Part shown: one piece after another, positions 51,742 through 60,140 of the stretch
How positions within the stretch are numbered: position 1 is the stretch's first letter
Layout: each line of letters opens with the position of its first letter
Assembly: GCA_023393125.1 (NCBI GenBank)
Contig: JAEWMQ010000038.1
Location: forward strand, 1-64,000
Reading direction: 5' to 3'
Source of the DNA: Bacillota bacterium
GTDB taxonomy: Bacteria; Bacillota; Clostridia; Lachnospirales; Cellulosilyticaceae
Length of the DNA: 64,000 nt
Made by a program: the position numbers and the translations under genes
The notes under the pieces: generated by a model
The model's input: the letters and a program-made list of their open reading frames with translations, nothing else
What the model was told of the DNA's origin: nothing
The model's database searches: none

Positions 51742-52296
51742 CTATTTTCTTTTTTCAACTGAGATTTTATGTACTGGAACATCTAAAAGTGAGGCAACCG
51801 CATTGGTAACACTTTCTTTTACCCCACCATCACCTGCTCCTTGCGCTAATATAAGTACACCTTTAATAATAGGTGCATTTTGCTTAATCACATATGGCGT
51901 ATTATTATCTTGAAGCACAACCTTTTGAGTGGTGTTATTCGTATCACTTACTCTTGTGCCTCCTGTCTGATCCTTTTCCTCTGTCCGCTGCATGTTAGTA
52001 GTCGTATCCTCTGCCAAGACTTTTTCTTCATTGGAAACAATCGTAACCATTACATTAACTTCACCAACTCCCTCCATCTTTGATAATATGCTTGCAAGCT
52101 TCTTCTCTAATGCCTCTTCATAGCTTTGACTTTCCTTAACGGTCGTTTGTTTAACTACTGTTTGCGTCTTGGTTCCCTTTGGATTCCCCATTGGCCAAAA
52201 AGTAATGCCTAATACTAGTAAAACAAGTCCCATAACAAGCCACATATACTTGCTATTTTTACCTTCTTTAGCCCACTTTGCAAATTTCTCTGTCAT
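51742..52296 (-). CDS. spoIIIAG: Stage III sporulation protein AG
   Basis: The 184-residue single-pass membrane protein forms a large ring in the mother-cell to forespore channel. After the membrane segment (WLVMGLVLLVLGITFWPMG), an extracytoplasmic ring-building domain follows (KLASILSKMEGVGEVNVMVT, VTNAVASLLDVPVHKISVEKRK). The overlap of frames with spoIIIAH is small. Confidence 0.93.
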   Translation of the reverse strand: MTEKFAKWAKEGKNSKYMWLVMGLVLLVLGITFWPMGNPKGTKTQTVVKQTTVKESQSYEEALEKKLASILSKMEGVGEVNVMVTIVSNEEKVLAEDTTTNMQRTEEKDQTGGTRVSDTNNTTQKVVLQDNNTPYVIKQNAPIIKGVLILAQGAGDGGVKESVTNAVASLLDVPVHKISVEKRK

Positions 52297-52308
52297 TTTC
52301 TCCCTCCC

Positions 52309-52863
52309 TTAATTCTTTTGTACTGTAATATGTATATTACAGACTTGTACATTATAGAAGTCGCTAAGACAAGTTTTTATTTTATTTTTTAAATTTTCTT
52401 CATCCCCATCTAAAGTATTACTTTTATCTCCAATATGAATGGTTCCAATATGTATTTTCCCACTTCTGTTTTTGCCTACGGTTAATGCAATCTCTAATAA
52501 TTCATTGCCTTCATAACTTAACTTAATATCTTGTACTTTTACATCAAACTCTTTTTCTACCGTGCTTCTAATACCTTCCTCGTAATAGCTTTTAAGCACT
52601 TGTTCCTGACTTTGAAGCTGCTCATTATAGTCTAATAAAGCAGCTTCTCCTCCACTTAATCGTCTCTCATAATACTTAACATAGTCATCATAACTATTAT
52701 GGTCCCCTTGTATCAAGCTTATGATAGGCTGGAGCATAGTATATACTAAAATACAACCTAGTATTAATTTAATATACTTACGATAAGCCGAGTCCGGAAA
52801 AATCATTTCTATAATAATGACAAAAAGCATCATCCAAATAAGCATTTGTAAATAGCCTCTCAT
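52309..52863 (-). CDS. spoIIIAF: Stage III sporulation protein AF
   Basis: The 184-residue protein has two N-terminal membrane helices (MLIWMMLFVIIIEMIF, YIKLILGCILVYTMLQPII) and a C-terminal extracytoplasmic domain with the family ring-building pattern (KEFDVKVQDIKLSYEGNELL). AGGAGG precedes the ATG. Confidence 0.92.
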   Translation of the reverse strand: MRGYLQMLIWMMLFVIIIEMIFPDSAYRKYIKLILGCILVYTMLQPIISLIQGDHNSYDDYVKYYERRLSGGEAALLDYNEQLQSQEQVLKSYYEEGIRSTVEKEFDVKVQDIKLSYEGNELLEIALTVGKNRSGKIHIGTIHIGDKSNTLDGDEENLKNKIKTCLSDFYNVQVCNIHITVQKN

Positions 52864-52873
52864 TTTTTTCCTC

Positions 52874-54043
52874 CTAAGTTACATTTAAACCCACACTCAT
52901 ACAAATTACCAAACTACATACACATAAAAGGGCCACAATGCCTACAGCACTCATAATAAACTCACACCCTTTTCCTAGCTTATGGGCAATACTAGCCATT
53001 TTCTTATCACCCATAGGTTCAATAACTGCCCCTGCCACCTGGTACACAACAACATATGAGAAAATCTTAATAAGTGGGACACTTACTAGAAGGAGTAACC
53101 ATATAATCACCCCTGCTGAAAATGTATTTTTAATAAGACCTGAACAACTCATCAAAAAATCTGCAGCTCCTCCTACAGCATTTCCTACTACTGGTATAAA
53201 AGCTGTTGAGAATTTTAAGGCAGCTTTTTTTACTGTAATATCTGCATACGGCAGTGTCATACGATACATACTTAAAATACCTACACTTAAAATGAGTAGT
53301 CCTCTTAAACTCCACTTAATGCCTTTATAAAAAAGTTTAATAAATTGATCTACCTTAAATTCTTCGCTCATACTACTAACTACTTCTAAAACGATTACCC
53401 AAATAATACAAGGAAGTACGAGAACACGAATCACATAAGTTGTTAAACTTAGGGCAGTAATGATAACAGGTGCCATAGCTGCTGCCGACACAGCATAACC
53501 TGTGGTCGTCATAAAAGCAAGCAAGGTTGGAATGCATATATACATCAGTTTTAATACTTGATCTATTGTCTGCTGTGCTACTTGTATCATCACCACAAAG
53601 CTCTGAACAACGCTAAGCAAAATAGTCATATAACATACAAAAAAGCCTATTTTCATAGTATCTTTAGATTGAAAAGAACTGCTTAGAGTCTGAAGAAGAT
53701 TGCATAAAAGTACAATAAGAATAAACCTTGCCCCCAACTGAAGAAATAAACCAATTTCCCCTACGAATACACTACCTATTTGCTTTAAAATATAGGTAAT
53801 AGATAAATCTGTTTTGCCACTTATCAGATCCGTCACTTCTTGTTTTAAATTAAATTGCATTAATTGAGGTGCTTCTGCTTTTAGCTCATTTTCTAATTGT
53901 TCAATAGCATGCCAATCAAATAAATTAATGCCATACTGAAGTACCTCTTCTTGATTAATTTCTTCTGCTTTTAAAGTAATGCCAAAGATAATAAAGACGA
54001 TGAGCACAATACATACTTTAAGCAAGATTTTCTTTGGTTTCAT
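52874..54043 (-). CDS. spoIIIAE: Stage III sporulation protein AE
   Basis: The 389-residue protein has a signal-like N-terminus (KILLKVCIVLIVFIIFGITL) and about eight membrane helices. Conserved parts include GISLFDWHAIEQLENELKAE-type start (as NLFDWHAIEQLENEL), LKYMICIPTLLAFMTTTGYA-like and FIPVVGNAVGGAADFLMSCS. ATG was chosen because GGGGGA precedes it; an in-frame GTG five codons earlier is inside that site. Essential for sigma-G activation in B. subtilis. Confidence 0.95.
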   Translation of the reverse strand: MKPKKILLKVCIVLIVFIIFGITLKAEEINQEEVLQYGINLFDWHAIEQLENELKAEAPQLMQFNLKQEVTDLISGKTDLSITYILKQIGSVFVGEIGLFLQLGARFILIVLLCNLLQTLSSSFQSKDTMKIGFFVCYMTILLSVVQSFVVMIQVAQQTIDQVLKLMYICIPTLLAFMTTTGYAVSAAAMAPVIITALSLTTYVIRVLVLPCIIWVIVLEVVSSMSEEFKVDQFIKLFYKGIKWSLRGLLILSVGILSMYRMTLPYADITVKKAALKFSTAFIPVVGNAVGGAADFLMSCSGLIKNTFSAGVIIWLLLLVSVPLIKIFSYVVVYQVAGAVIEPMGDKKMASIAHKLGKGCEFIMSAVGIVALLCVCSLVICMSVGLNVT

Positions 54044-54060
54044 TTTCTTCCCCCTCACTT

Positions 54061-54459
54061 TTAAATCAAATCTGTAATCAGTTCTACTAAGGCTAAAATA
54101 ACGGGAGATGCAATAACAAAAATCATTACTTTGCCTGCCAATTGAACCTTATTTCCTATAGCCTTTTCTCCCGCATCCTCACAAAGCTGTGCTCCAAATT
54201 CCGCTAAATAAGCAATGCCTACTACCTTAAGTACAATATTAAGATACGTGTTATTCATATTCATCTTACTAGCTAGATCACGTATCACCATAAATACACC
54301 ATCTAGCTGAGTAACAATAAATATCATGAGTATCGTTACAGCAACTATCCGAATTAAATTGCCATACATTTTACTATAGCCGTCATAATAGCTTACTAGT
54401 CCAATAAGTAAAGTAGCTGTTAAGCCAAACCCAACTAATTTAAGGATTTCCATCATCAC
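54061..54459 (-). CDS. spoIIIAD: Stage III sporulation protein AD
   Basis: The 132-residue membrane protein has four helices (ILKLVGFGLTATLLIGLVSY, LIRIVAVTILMIFIVTQL, YLNIVLKVVGIAYLAEFGAQ, VMIFVIASPVILALVELI). The motif EFGAQLCEDAGEKAIGNKVQ is the family hallmark, with a conserved CxDAGE. It follows spoIIIAC by 6 bases. Confidence 0.95.
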   Translation of the reverse strand: MMMEILKLVGFGLTATLLIGLVSYYDGYSKMYGNLIRIVAVTILMIFIVTQLDGVFMVIRDLASKMNMNNTYLNIVLKVVGIAYLAEFGAQLCEDAGEKAIGNKVQLAGKVMIFVIASPVILALVELITDLI

Positions 54460-54465
54460 CCCTCC

Positions 54466-54660
54466 TTAGCGTGCAAAGGTTTGTACCACTTGAAAAAACT
54501 GCTGAATATACTGCATGACAATAAATAACCCCATAATGACACCTACTACGGAAATAGGAAATTTCCACTCCTTTGCATCTGCCTTATCCAGCAAAATATT
54601 AATCACGGTGATACAAATACCCAAACCTGCCAATTTGAAAATAATAGCAAAATCTATCAT
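54466..54660 (-). CDS. spoIIIAC: Stage III sporulation protein AC
   Basis: The 64-residue two-helix membrane protein matches SpoIIIAC: FKLAGLGICITVINILLDKA followed by EWKFPISVVGVIMGLFIVM. Part of the conserved AA-AH order. Confidence 0.95.
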   Translation of the reverse strand: MIDFAIIFKLAGLGICITVINILLDKADAKEWKFPISVVGVIMGLFIVMQYIQQFFQVVQTFAR

Positions 54661-54671
54661 TTACTTCCCTC

Positions 54672-55190
54672 CTATAATAAAAAGATGCTTAAACCTAGCC
54701 CTATTAAGACACCTAAAGACCTATTAAGTTTGCTGGTTTTTTGATACTTTTCTTTAGCTTCATTTGTTACCTGCCTGAGCCTCTCTAGAACCATTTCAAT
54801 ATTGCGCTTTTCCATATTTTTATCTAAATAACCACAAGCTCCCCCAAAACCATAGAGTAATTTATAATCCGCCTCTTGTAAGTGAAATGCCTGTTTCTGA
54901 GCATCAATAGCCTTCTCCCACATTTCCTCTACCCTTACACTCTCTTTATCCTCTAAACTTTTCGCAAAGCCTATCATAACTGCTTCAATACTCTTGTTAT
55001 TTGTCCTCTTACCCACTGTTAAACATGCCTCTTTTAAAGGTGTGAGCCGATAATCAATTTCAGCCTTTAAAAGTTCAAATAAATAAATGAATTTCTCCAA
55101 TTCTACAATACGCTTTTTTTGATCTTCATCTAGCCAAACCCCACCCATTATACAGCCTATTAATACAAGACCAATCGCTAGTAGCTTCAT
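54672..55190 (-). CDS. spoIIIAB: Stage III sporulation protein AB
   Basis: The 172-residue protein has a short N-terminal membrane segment, a helical GspF-like cytoplasmic domain (RIVELEKFIYLFELLKAEID, RLTPLKEACLTVG), and a C-terminal membrane helix (LGVLIGLGLSIFLL). SpoIIIAB resembles type II secretion membrane platforms, interesting beside the pilus-like genes later in the window. Confidence 0.94.
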   Translation of the reverse strand: MKLLAIGLVLIGCIMGGVWLDEDQKKRIVELEKFIYLFELLKAEIDYRLTPLKEACLTVGKRTNNKSIEAVMIGFAKSLEDKESVRVEEMWEKAIDAQKQAFHLQEADYKLLYGFGGACGYLDKNMEKRNIEMVLERLRQVTNEAKEKYQKTSKLNRSLGVLIGLGLSIFLL

Positions 55191-55200
55191 CTTATTCCTC

Positions 55201-56145
55201 CTATCCGAGTAAACTTATGCCTCTTATCCCATCTCTAATGGTTTCTATAGTACAAGGCCCCTGCTTATGTGATAAAACAACAAGTCGTTCAAATAGCCCC
55301 TTCTCTATGAGTTCTCTTAAAGAGGGTCTTCTTAAGCACTCTTCAATGTTTTTGCCATGTACAGTACATAATAAACTCACCCCAGCATTTAAAATCTCTT
55401 CTAATGCCATACAATCATCAGACTTACCAATTTCATCTACTGCGATTACCTCTGGCGCCATAGACCTAAGCAGCATTCGCATACCCTCTACCTTGGGACA
55501 ACCATCTAAAACATCTGTTCTACTTCCCACTTTATTTTGTGGTACCCCCTGATAACATGCTGCTATTTCTGACCGTTCATCTACAACTCCGACTGTATAA
55601 GGGCCATAACCACAAAAACCCTCACTTAAATAACGTATGATATCCCTAAGTAATGTTGTTTTCCCACAACCAGGAGGTGAAATAATGAGTGTATGGTACA
55701 CCTTGTCCCTACTTAAAATATAGGGCATTACTTTTTGACTACATCCTATGACTTCATGTGCAATACGAATATTCATCCCACTTATGTACTTAAGGGTTTT
55801 GATATAACTTTGTTCCAGTACAGCCTTGCCTACTAGCCCAACACGATGTCCTCCCTCTAAAGTGATAAACCCTTGCCTTATTTCATCTTCTAAGGCATAA
55901 AGTGAAAAATCACTCATACAGTGTAATACATCTGTTATGTCTTGAGGCGATAAGACTAAACTGCCTTTGGCATCGCATAGCCCATCCTCATCTATTCCCC
56001 ATTCTTGTCCTTTAATTTTAAGTAAGATAGGACCTCCAGCTCTTAATCTTATTTCTTGTAGCTGTTCATAAGTCATTTGACTTAACTTTTGCATAGGTAG
56101 TCTCATGCTTCTAGGTAATACTTTTAATAAGCTTTCCTCTTTCAT
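55201..56145 (-). CDS. spoIIIAA: Stage III sporulation protein AA (ATPase)
   Basis: The 314-residue secretion-type ATPase is thought to power the SpoIIIA channel. Walker A ISPPGCGKTTLLRDI, the AspBox/Walker B region VIAVDEIGKSDDC, and the histidine loop CTVHGKNIEE are clear. First gene of the operon, with an AGGAGG site. It lies about 60 bases past the efp terminator. No reliable sigma-E promoter could be fixed in the short upstream gap. Confidence 0.96.
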   Translation of the reverse strand: MKEESLLKVLPRSMRLPMQKLSQMTYEQLQEIRLRAGGPILLKIKGQEWGIDEDGLCDAKGSLVLSPQDITDVLHCMSDFSLYALEDEIRQGFITLEGGHRVGLVGKAVLEQSYIKTLKYISGMNIRIAHEVIGCSQKVMPYILSRDKVYHTLIISPPGCGKTTLLRDIIRYLSEGFCGYGPYTVGVVDERSEIAACYQGVPQNKVGSRTDVLDGCPKVEGMRMLLRSMAPEVIAVDEIGKSDDCMALEEILNAGVSLLCTVHGKNIEECLRRPSLRELIEKGLFERLVVLSHKQGPCTIETIRDGIRGISLLG

Positions 56146-56216
56146 ATGCTTCCTCCTTTGTATATGGATTAATTTAATATATTCAAAAGAAGGACGAGTT
56201 AGAACCTAAAAAAGCG

Positions 56217-56258
56217 CAAAAAAAATGCTCCTCTTAGGTTATGACCTAGAGAAGCATT
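56217..56258 (-). terminator. efp terminator
   Basis: On the minus strand ATGCTTCTCTAGGT-CATA-ACCTAAGAGGAGCAT is followed by eight Ts. Strong, with one G-T pair and a mismatch. It ends the aroK-pepP-efp group and separates it from spoIIIA. Confidence 0.9.
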
Positions 56259-56272
56259 CTTAAAGCTAGAGC

Positions 56273-56830
56273 TTATGCTCTACCTGTATATTCACCTGTA
56301 CGTGTATCAATTCTAATTACTTCACCTTGCTCGATGAATAATGGTACCATTACTTTAGCACCTGTTTCAAGAATAGCAGGTTTTGTAGCACCTTGTGCTG
56401 TATCACCTTTAATACCTGGTTCTGATTCAACAATTTGAAGCTCTACTGAAAGTGGAGGCTCAATAGCAAATACTTGTCCTTGGTGAGAAGCTACTTTTAC
56501 CATCTCATTTTCTTTAACAAATTTTAAGCTATCGCCAACTGTTGTACCATCAACTGCGATTTGATCATATGTGTTAACATCCATGAAGTGGAATAACTCA
56601 CCATCTGAATAAAGGTATTGCATATCTTTACGTTCAATATGAGCTTTAGGTACTTTTTCACTTGGACGGAATGTTTTTTCTACAACACCACCAGTTTTAA
56701 CATTTTTTATTTTACAACGAACGAAAGCCGCACCCTTACCTGGTTTTACATGTTGGAATTCAATAATTTGATAAATGTTACCTTCGAATTCGATTGTAAC
56801 ACCATTTCTAAAATCACCTGCTGAAATCAT
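56273..56830 (-). CDS. efp: Translation elongation factor P
   Basis: The 185-residue protein relieves ribosome stalling at polyproline. It has three OB/KOW-type domains. The tip residue is Lys32 in [12 protein letters not shown], where the modified Lys or Arg lies in other EF-Ps. The C-terminal end [17 protein letters not shown] is typical. It follows a Xaa-Pro peptidase gene, the conserved Firmicute arrangement. Confidence 0.97.
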   Translation of the reverse strand: MISAGDFRNGVTIEFEGNIYQIIEFQHVKPGKGAAFVRCKIKNVKTGGVVEKTFRPSEKVPKAHIERKDMQYLYSDGELFHFMDVNTYDQIAVDGTTVGDSLKFVKENEMVKVASHQGQVFAIEPPLSVELQIVESEPGIKGDTAQGATKPAILETGAKVMVPLFIEQGEVIRIDTRTGEYTGRA

Positions 56831-56903
56831 TACATTTCCTCCTAATTGTCTTTTCTCATATAGTGTAAACTACATTTTTAAAATTTTCAACGATTTTTTT
56901 GTT

Positions 56904-57986
56904 TTACTTAATGATAATAAGGTCTTTTGGTGAATGAGTGAGGTTATCTATCCCCTCTTCTGTTACGACCACCATATCTTCTATACGCACGCCTCCAAAG
57001 CCTGGTAAGTAAATACCTGGTTCCACAGTTACCACCATACCTGGTTTAATCTCTGCTTGTTCAAGCATTGAGAATCTTGGGTTTTCATGAATTTCAAGAC
57101 CAACAGAGTGTCCTAAACCATGACCAAAGTACTCTCCATATCCAGCATCTTTTATAATATCTCTAGCAATAGCATCCACTTCACGACCCTTCATTCCCAC
57201 ACGGATTCCTTCAAGAGCTGCTTTTTGTGCATGTAGCACAGTTTCATAAATCTTAAGATGCTTCTCACTTGCTTCTCCTATAACAATGGTACGTGTCATA
57301 TCTGAGCAATACCCTTCATAGATACAACCAAAGTCCATTACTACAAAGTCACCCGACTTAAGTTTTTCTTCTCCTGGCTGTGCATGAGGGAGTGAAGATT
57401 TGGCACCTGCTGCTACAATAGAAGAAAAAGATAAGCCAGAAGCACCATGTCTTCTCATACTTTGCTCTAATTGAAGTGCAATTTCATTTTCTGTAACTCC
57501 TTCTTTCCAATGTGCTTCAATAAAAGGAATCACTTCTTTAAAAGCCATATCTCCAATAGCTTCTGCCTTTCTAAGCTTTTCAATTTCTTCTTGATCTTTG
57601 ATTTGTCTTAAACCTTCTACGATTTTAGTAGTAGGAACCCATTCAAACGCTGTATGTTGGCTAAGTTCTAAATAACTACTATAAGTCACATGCTGTGCTT
57701 CAAATCCTATACGTTTAATACCCTCTTCTTTTGCACATGCTACAGTAGTCGCTAAAAGACCTTTTTGCCCTTGATCAACGCAGGTAAACTCTGGTGCTTC
57801 TTTAGCTACTTGCTCTAGATATCTAAAATCTGTTACAAGTACCATTTTATTAAAAGAAATATAAAGCATAGCATTGGAACCAGTAAATCCACTTAAGTAT
57901 TTACGATTGGCTTCACTGCCTATTAAAATGGCATCTAATTTTTCATTTTTCATATGCTCACGTAATTGTTGTATTCTCTTATTCAT
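56904..57986 (-). CDS. M24 family Xaa-Pro peptidase
   Basis: The 360-residue aminopeptidase has an N-terminal creatinase-like domain (about 1-130, with LIGSEANRKYLSGFTGSNAM) and a pita-bread catalytic domain. Metal ligands are visible in VMDFGCIYEGYCSDMTRT (Asp, Asp), GHGLGHSVGLEIHENP (His), VVTVEPGIYLPG (Glu) and GVRIEDMVVV (Glu). It removes N-terminal residues before proline and pairs functionally with EF-P downstream. Similar to B. subtilis YqhT. Confidence 0.94.
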   Translation of the reverse strand: MNKRIQQLREHMKNEKLDAILIGSEANRKYLSGFTGSNAMLYISFNKMVLVTDFRYLEQVAKEAPEFTCVDQGQKGLLATTVACAKEEGIKRIGFEAQHVTYSSYLELSQHTAFEWVPTTKIVEGLRQIKDQEEIEKLRKAEAIGDMAFKEVIPFIEAHWKEGVTENEIALQLEQSMRRHGASGLSFSSIVAAGAKSSLPHAQPGEEKLKSGDFVVMDFGCIYEGYCSDMTRTIVIGEASEKHLKIYETVLHAQKAALEGIRVGMKGREVDAIARDIIKDAGYGEYFGHGLGHSVGLEIHENPRFSMLEQAEIKPGMVVTVEPGIYLPGFGGVRIEDMVVVTEEGIDNLTHSPKDLIIIK

Positions 57987-58076
57987 GTTGTCATCTTCCT
58001 TTTCTTTTTATGTAATTAGTTTTAGGTTTGCATAAAAAAATCATGCATCTTTTTTATTGCCAAATTCACACAAGCT

Positions 58077-58577
58077 TTATTTGCTTTTAATGCTCTCTAA
58101 AATAATAGCTACCACCTGCTCAACGTCTTTTCCTTCACAGTCAATTGTATACCTAGCAGTAGCTTCATATAAAACTTGTCTTTGTATGTAACGCGCCTTA
58201 ACCTCCTCATAATTAGAAGCTAATGGACGTTTTTCATCACCTGCTATGCGGTTATATAGGGTATCATAATCATACTTTAAGTAAAAGGTATCTTGATTTT
58301 TTAGAATTTCTCTATTTTCCCCTGTAACAACAATACCTCCACCAGTAGAAATAATGCCTACTTCTTCTGCAAGTATCTTTTTTAAATACTTTACCTCTAA
58401 ATTTCTAAAATAAGCCTCTCCCCTATTCTCAAACAGATTAGCAATCGTTTCACTGCAAGCTTCTTCAATATACATATCTAAATCAGTCCATGGGTAAGGA
58501 AGAGCTTTTGCTAAAGCTCTTCCTATCGTAGTTTTACCACTTCCCATAAATCCAATTAAACAAATAGCCTTTTTCAT
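58077..58577 (-). CDS. aroK: Shikimate kinase
   Basis: The 166-residue kinase phosphorylates shikimate in aromatic amino acid synthesis. P-loop GFMGSGKTTIGRAL, shikimate-binding DLDMYIEE and RGEAYFRNLE, GGGIVV and the lid region AGDEKRPLA are intact. It lies between pseudopilin genes and the peptidase gene. The gap to the peptidase gene (about 90 bases) has a weak AT-rich hairpin. Confidence 0.95.
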   Translation of the reverse strand: MKKAICLIGFMGSGKTTIGRALAKALPYPWTDLDMYIEEACSETIANLFENRGEAYFRNLEVKYLKKILAEEVGIISTGGGIVVTGENREILKNQDTFYLKYDYDTLYNRIAGDEKRPLASNYEEVKARYIQRQVLYEATARYTIDCEGKDVEQVVAIILESIKSK

Positions 58578-58628
58578 GTGTCACCTCTAGCTCAATTTTA
58601 TACTTATTCTAGAATATTAGGGGGTAAT

Positions 58629-59039
58629 TTATTGACTTAACCATTGAGATTTATCTTCTTCATGATTGAATATACTATATTGACTTGGTGTTACCTTAAG
58701 CTTAAGTTGACTTTTAGTTGTATCAAATACAACACTTACACCCGTTGTTTCCAGTTTTAAATCACTACCCGATAAATACTTAGGATTTATATAATCTTCT
58801 TTAAGCAAAATGCTCATAATATTAGATACCGTAGCTCCAGGCATTTCATTTCTGTCCGTATAATAAATCTCCACTTGTGTTTGTAAAGTTTTCACTGAAT
58901 CCACATCTGTTCGGAGTCTTGCTCTTACTGTCATTGTGTTGAATTGTGGTATTAATACTGCACCTATAATCCCCATAATAGCTATCACCACAATCAGTTC
59001 AATCAATGTAAAACCTGATTCATTCCCCAATTTTTTCAT
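58629..59039 (-). CDS. Prepilin-type pseudopilin (GspG/PilA-like)
   Basis: The roughly 136-residue protein begins MKKLGNESGFTLIELIVVIA, the class III prepilin signal cleaved after Gly with Glu5 of the mature protein. The body is the size of major pseudopilins with hydrophilic segments (RARLRTDVDSVKTLQTQVEI, a GspG-like pattern). AGGTGGA precedes the ATG. It is probably assembled by a type II secretion or type IV pilus machine encoded outside the window. It lies 33 bases from the next pilin gene. Confidence 0.9.
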   Translation of the reverse strand: MKKLGNESGFTLIELIVVIAIMGIIGAVLIPQFNTMTVRARLRTDVDSVKTLQTQVEIYYTDRNEMPGATVSNIMSILLKEDYINPKYLSGSDLKLETTGVSVVFDTTKSQLKLKVTPSQYSIFNHEEDKSQWLSQ

Positions 59040-59072
59040 ATTCCACCTCATTATATGCCTTTCACTTCTTTT

Positions 59073-59507
59073 TTATAATGTCATATAATATACAGTTGTT
59101 TTACCTGTTGCAATTCTTACTGTAATTCGTGCTTGCATGTGAAGAGATGTAGAAACCAATGTAATAGTTCCTGTTTTAGGAGATGCCATAGTTCCATAAA
59201 ACTTAATCCATTTTCCTGTAATAGAATCTGGTATATAAATATCTCTACTCAGTCTAGTCGTGTAAATAGGTTTTTCTACTCCTTGTCTCACAAGTACGCG
59301 ATTAGAAAAACAATAGATATTATATTGTTTTCCCGTAGCAACTGCTGCATCTCTAGCAAAAATAATATCTTTTTCTACTTCCTGAACAAGTTGCATAAAA
59401 ACAACTTTTTGTATCAACTTGCTACTTATACTAATTGTACTACCTACTACTCCAACCAGAAGTATCACTATTATCATTTCTACTAAAGTATAGCCTTTAG
59501 AATTCAT
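59073..59507 (-). CDS. Prepilin-type minor pseudopilin (GspH-like)
   Basis: The 144-residue protein starts MNSKGYTLVEMIIVILLVGV with the prepilin cleavage site after Gly5 (G-YTLVE) and the conserved Glu. The C-terminal part is beta-rich, like GspH/FimT minor pilins: FARDAAVATGKQYNIYCF. Co-oriented with the GspG-like gene and the PilX-like gene, which supports one pseudopilus. Confidence 0.88.
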   Translation of the reverse strand: MNSKGYTLVEMIIVILLVGVVGSTISISSKLIQKVVFMQLVQEVEKDIIFARDAAVATGKQYNIYCFSNRVLVRQGVEKPIYTTRLSRDIYIPDSITGKWIKFYGTMASPKTGTITLVSTSLHMQARITVRIATGKTTVYYMTL

Positions 59508-59567
59508 ATAGCCTCCTTACTCAAAATTAATCCTTATATATGGAAGCTTTAACAAACTCTATCTGTT

Positions 59568-60089
59568 TCATTCACTTTTATATTGATTTTTCTTTAAAGA
59601 TTTTTCATATTTACTAATTATCTTACGCTCAATTCCTCTTTTTATTTTGGTTTTCCATTCATCTTTATCACTAACCGGTTTAACTAATACTGTTTGAATA
59701 CCTGCTTTATTCCCACCATACACATCAGTAAAAATCTGATCTCCTACAATGATAGCCTCATGCTTTTCACATTTCATAATCCTTAAAGCTTTTATAAAAT
59801 TTCTTGTCAAAGGTTTATGAGATTTATGTAGTGCAAATACTTTTAGCTTTTCATTGAATTTAACGACACGATCTTCTGTATTATTAGATACTAGCGTAAT
59901 TATAAAACCATTTTTTCTTAATATTTCAAAAAAATCAACAACCGCTGTATTAGGTTCAACTTCGTCATATGGAACGAGGGTATTATCTATATCGAAGATA
60001 ATACCCCTAATTCCATTTTCTTTTAATTGTTGTATGTCTATTTCATAAATTGATTGAATATATTTTGTAGGATATAATTTTTTAATCAT
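59568..60089 (-). CDS. YqeG family HAD-IIIA phosphatase
   Basis: The 173-residue protein shows the HAD nucleophile motif GIIFDIDNTLVPYD, motif II VSNNTE and the metal-binding DQIFTDVYGGNKAG. YqeG proteins are phosphatases, PGP-phosphatase-like (GEP4/PgpP type), which would make phosphatidylglycerol; function here is inferred. ATG with AGAGG six bases upstream was preferred over one five codons earlier. It is often next to aroE/yqeH genes in Bacillus, but here it lies among pilin genes. Confidence 0.88.
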   Translation of the reverse strand: MIKKLYPTKYIQSIYEIDIQQLKENGIRGIIFDIDNTLVPYDEVEPNTAVVDFFEILRKNGFIITLVSNNTEDRVVKFNEKLKVFALHKSHKPLTRNFIKALRIMKCEKHEAIIVGDQIFTDVYGGNKAGIQTVLVKPVSDKDEWKTKIKRGIERKIISKYEKSLKKNQYKSE

Positions 60090-60140
60090 TAATTGCCTCT
60101 TCATCTTCGTTGTTTTCTAGTAGTTTGAATTTGCCTTGAA

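Noticed and set aside
56146..56216. Sigma-E promoter (GAATATA ... TATACAAA) before spoIIIAA
   Set aside because: It would start transcription inside or after the ribosome binding site, so it cannot serve that gene as placed.
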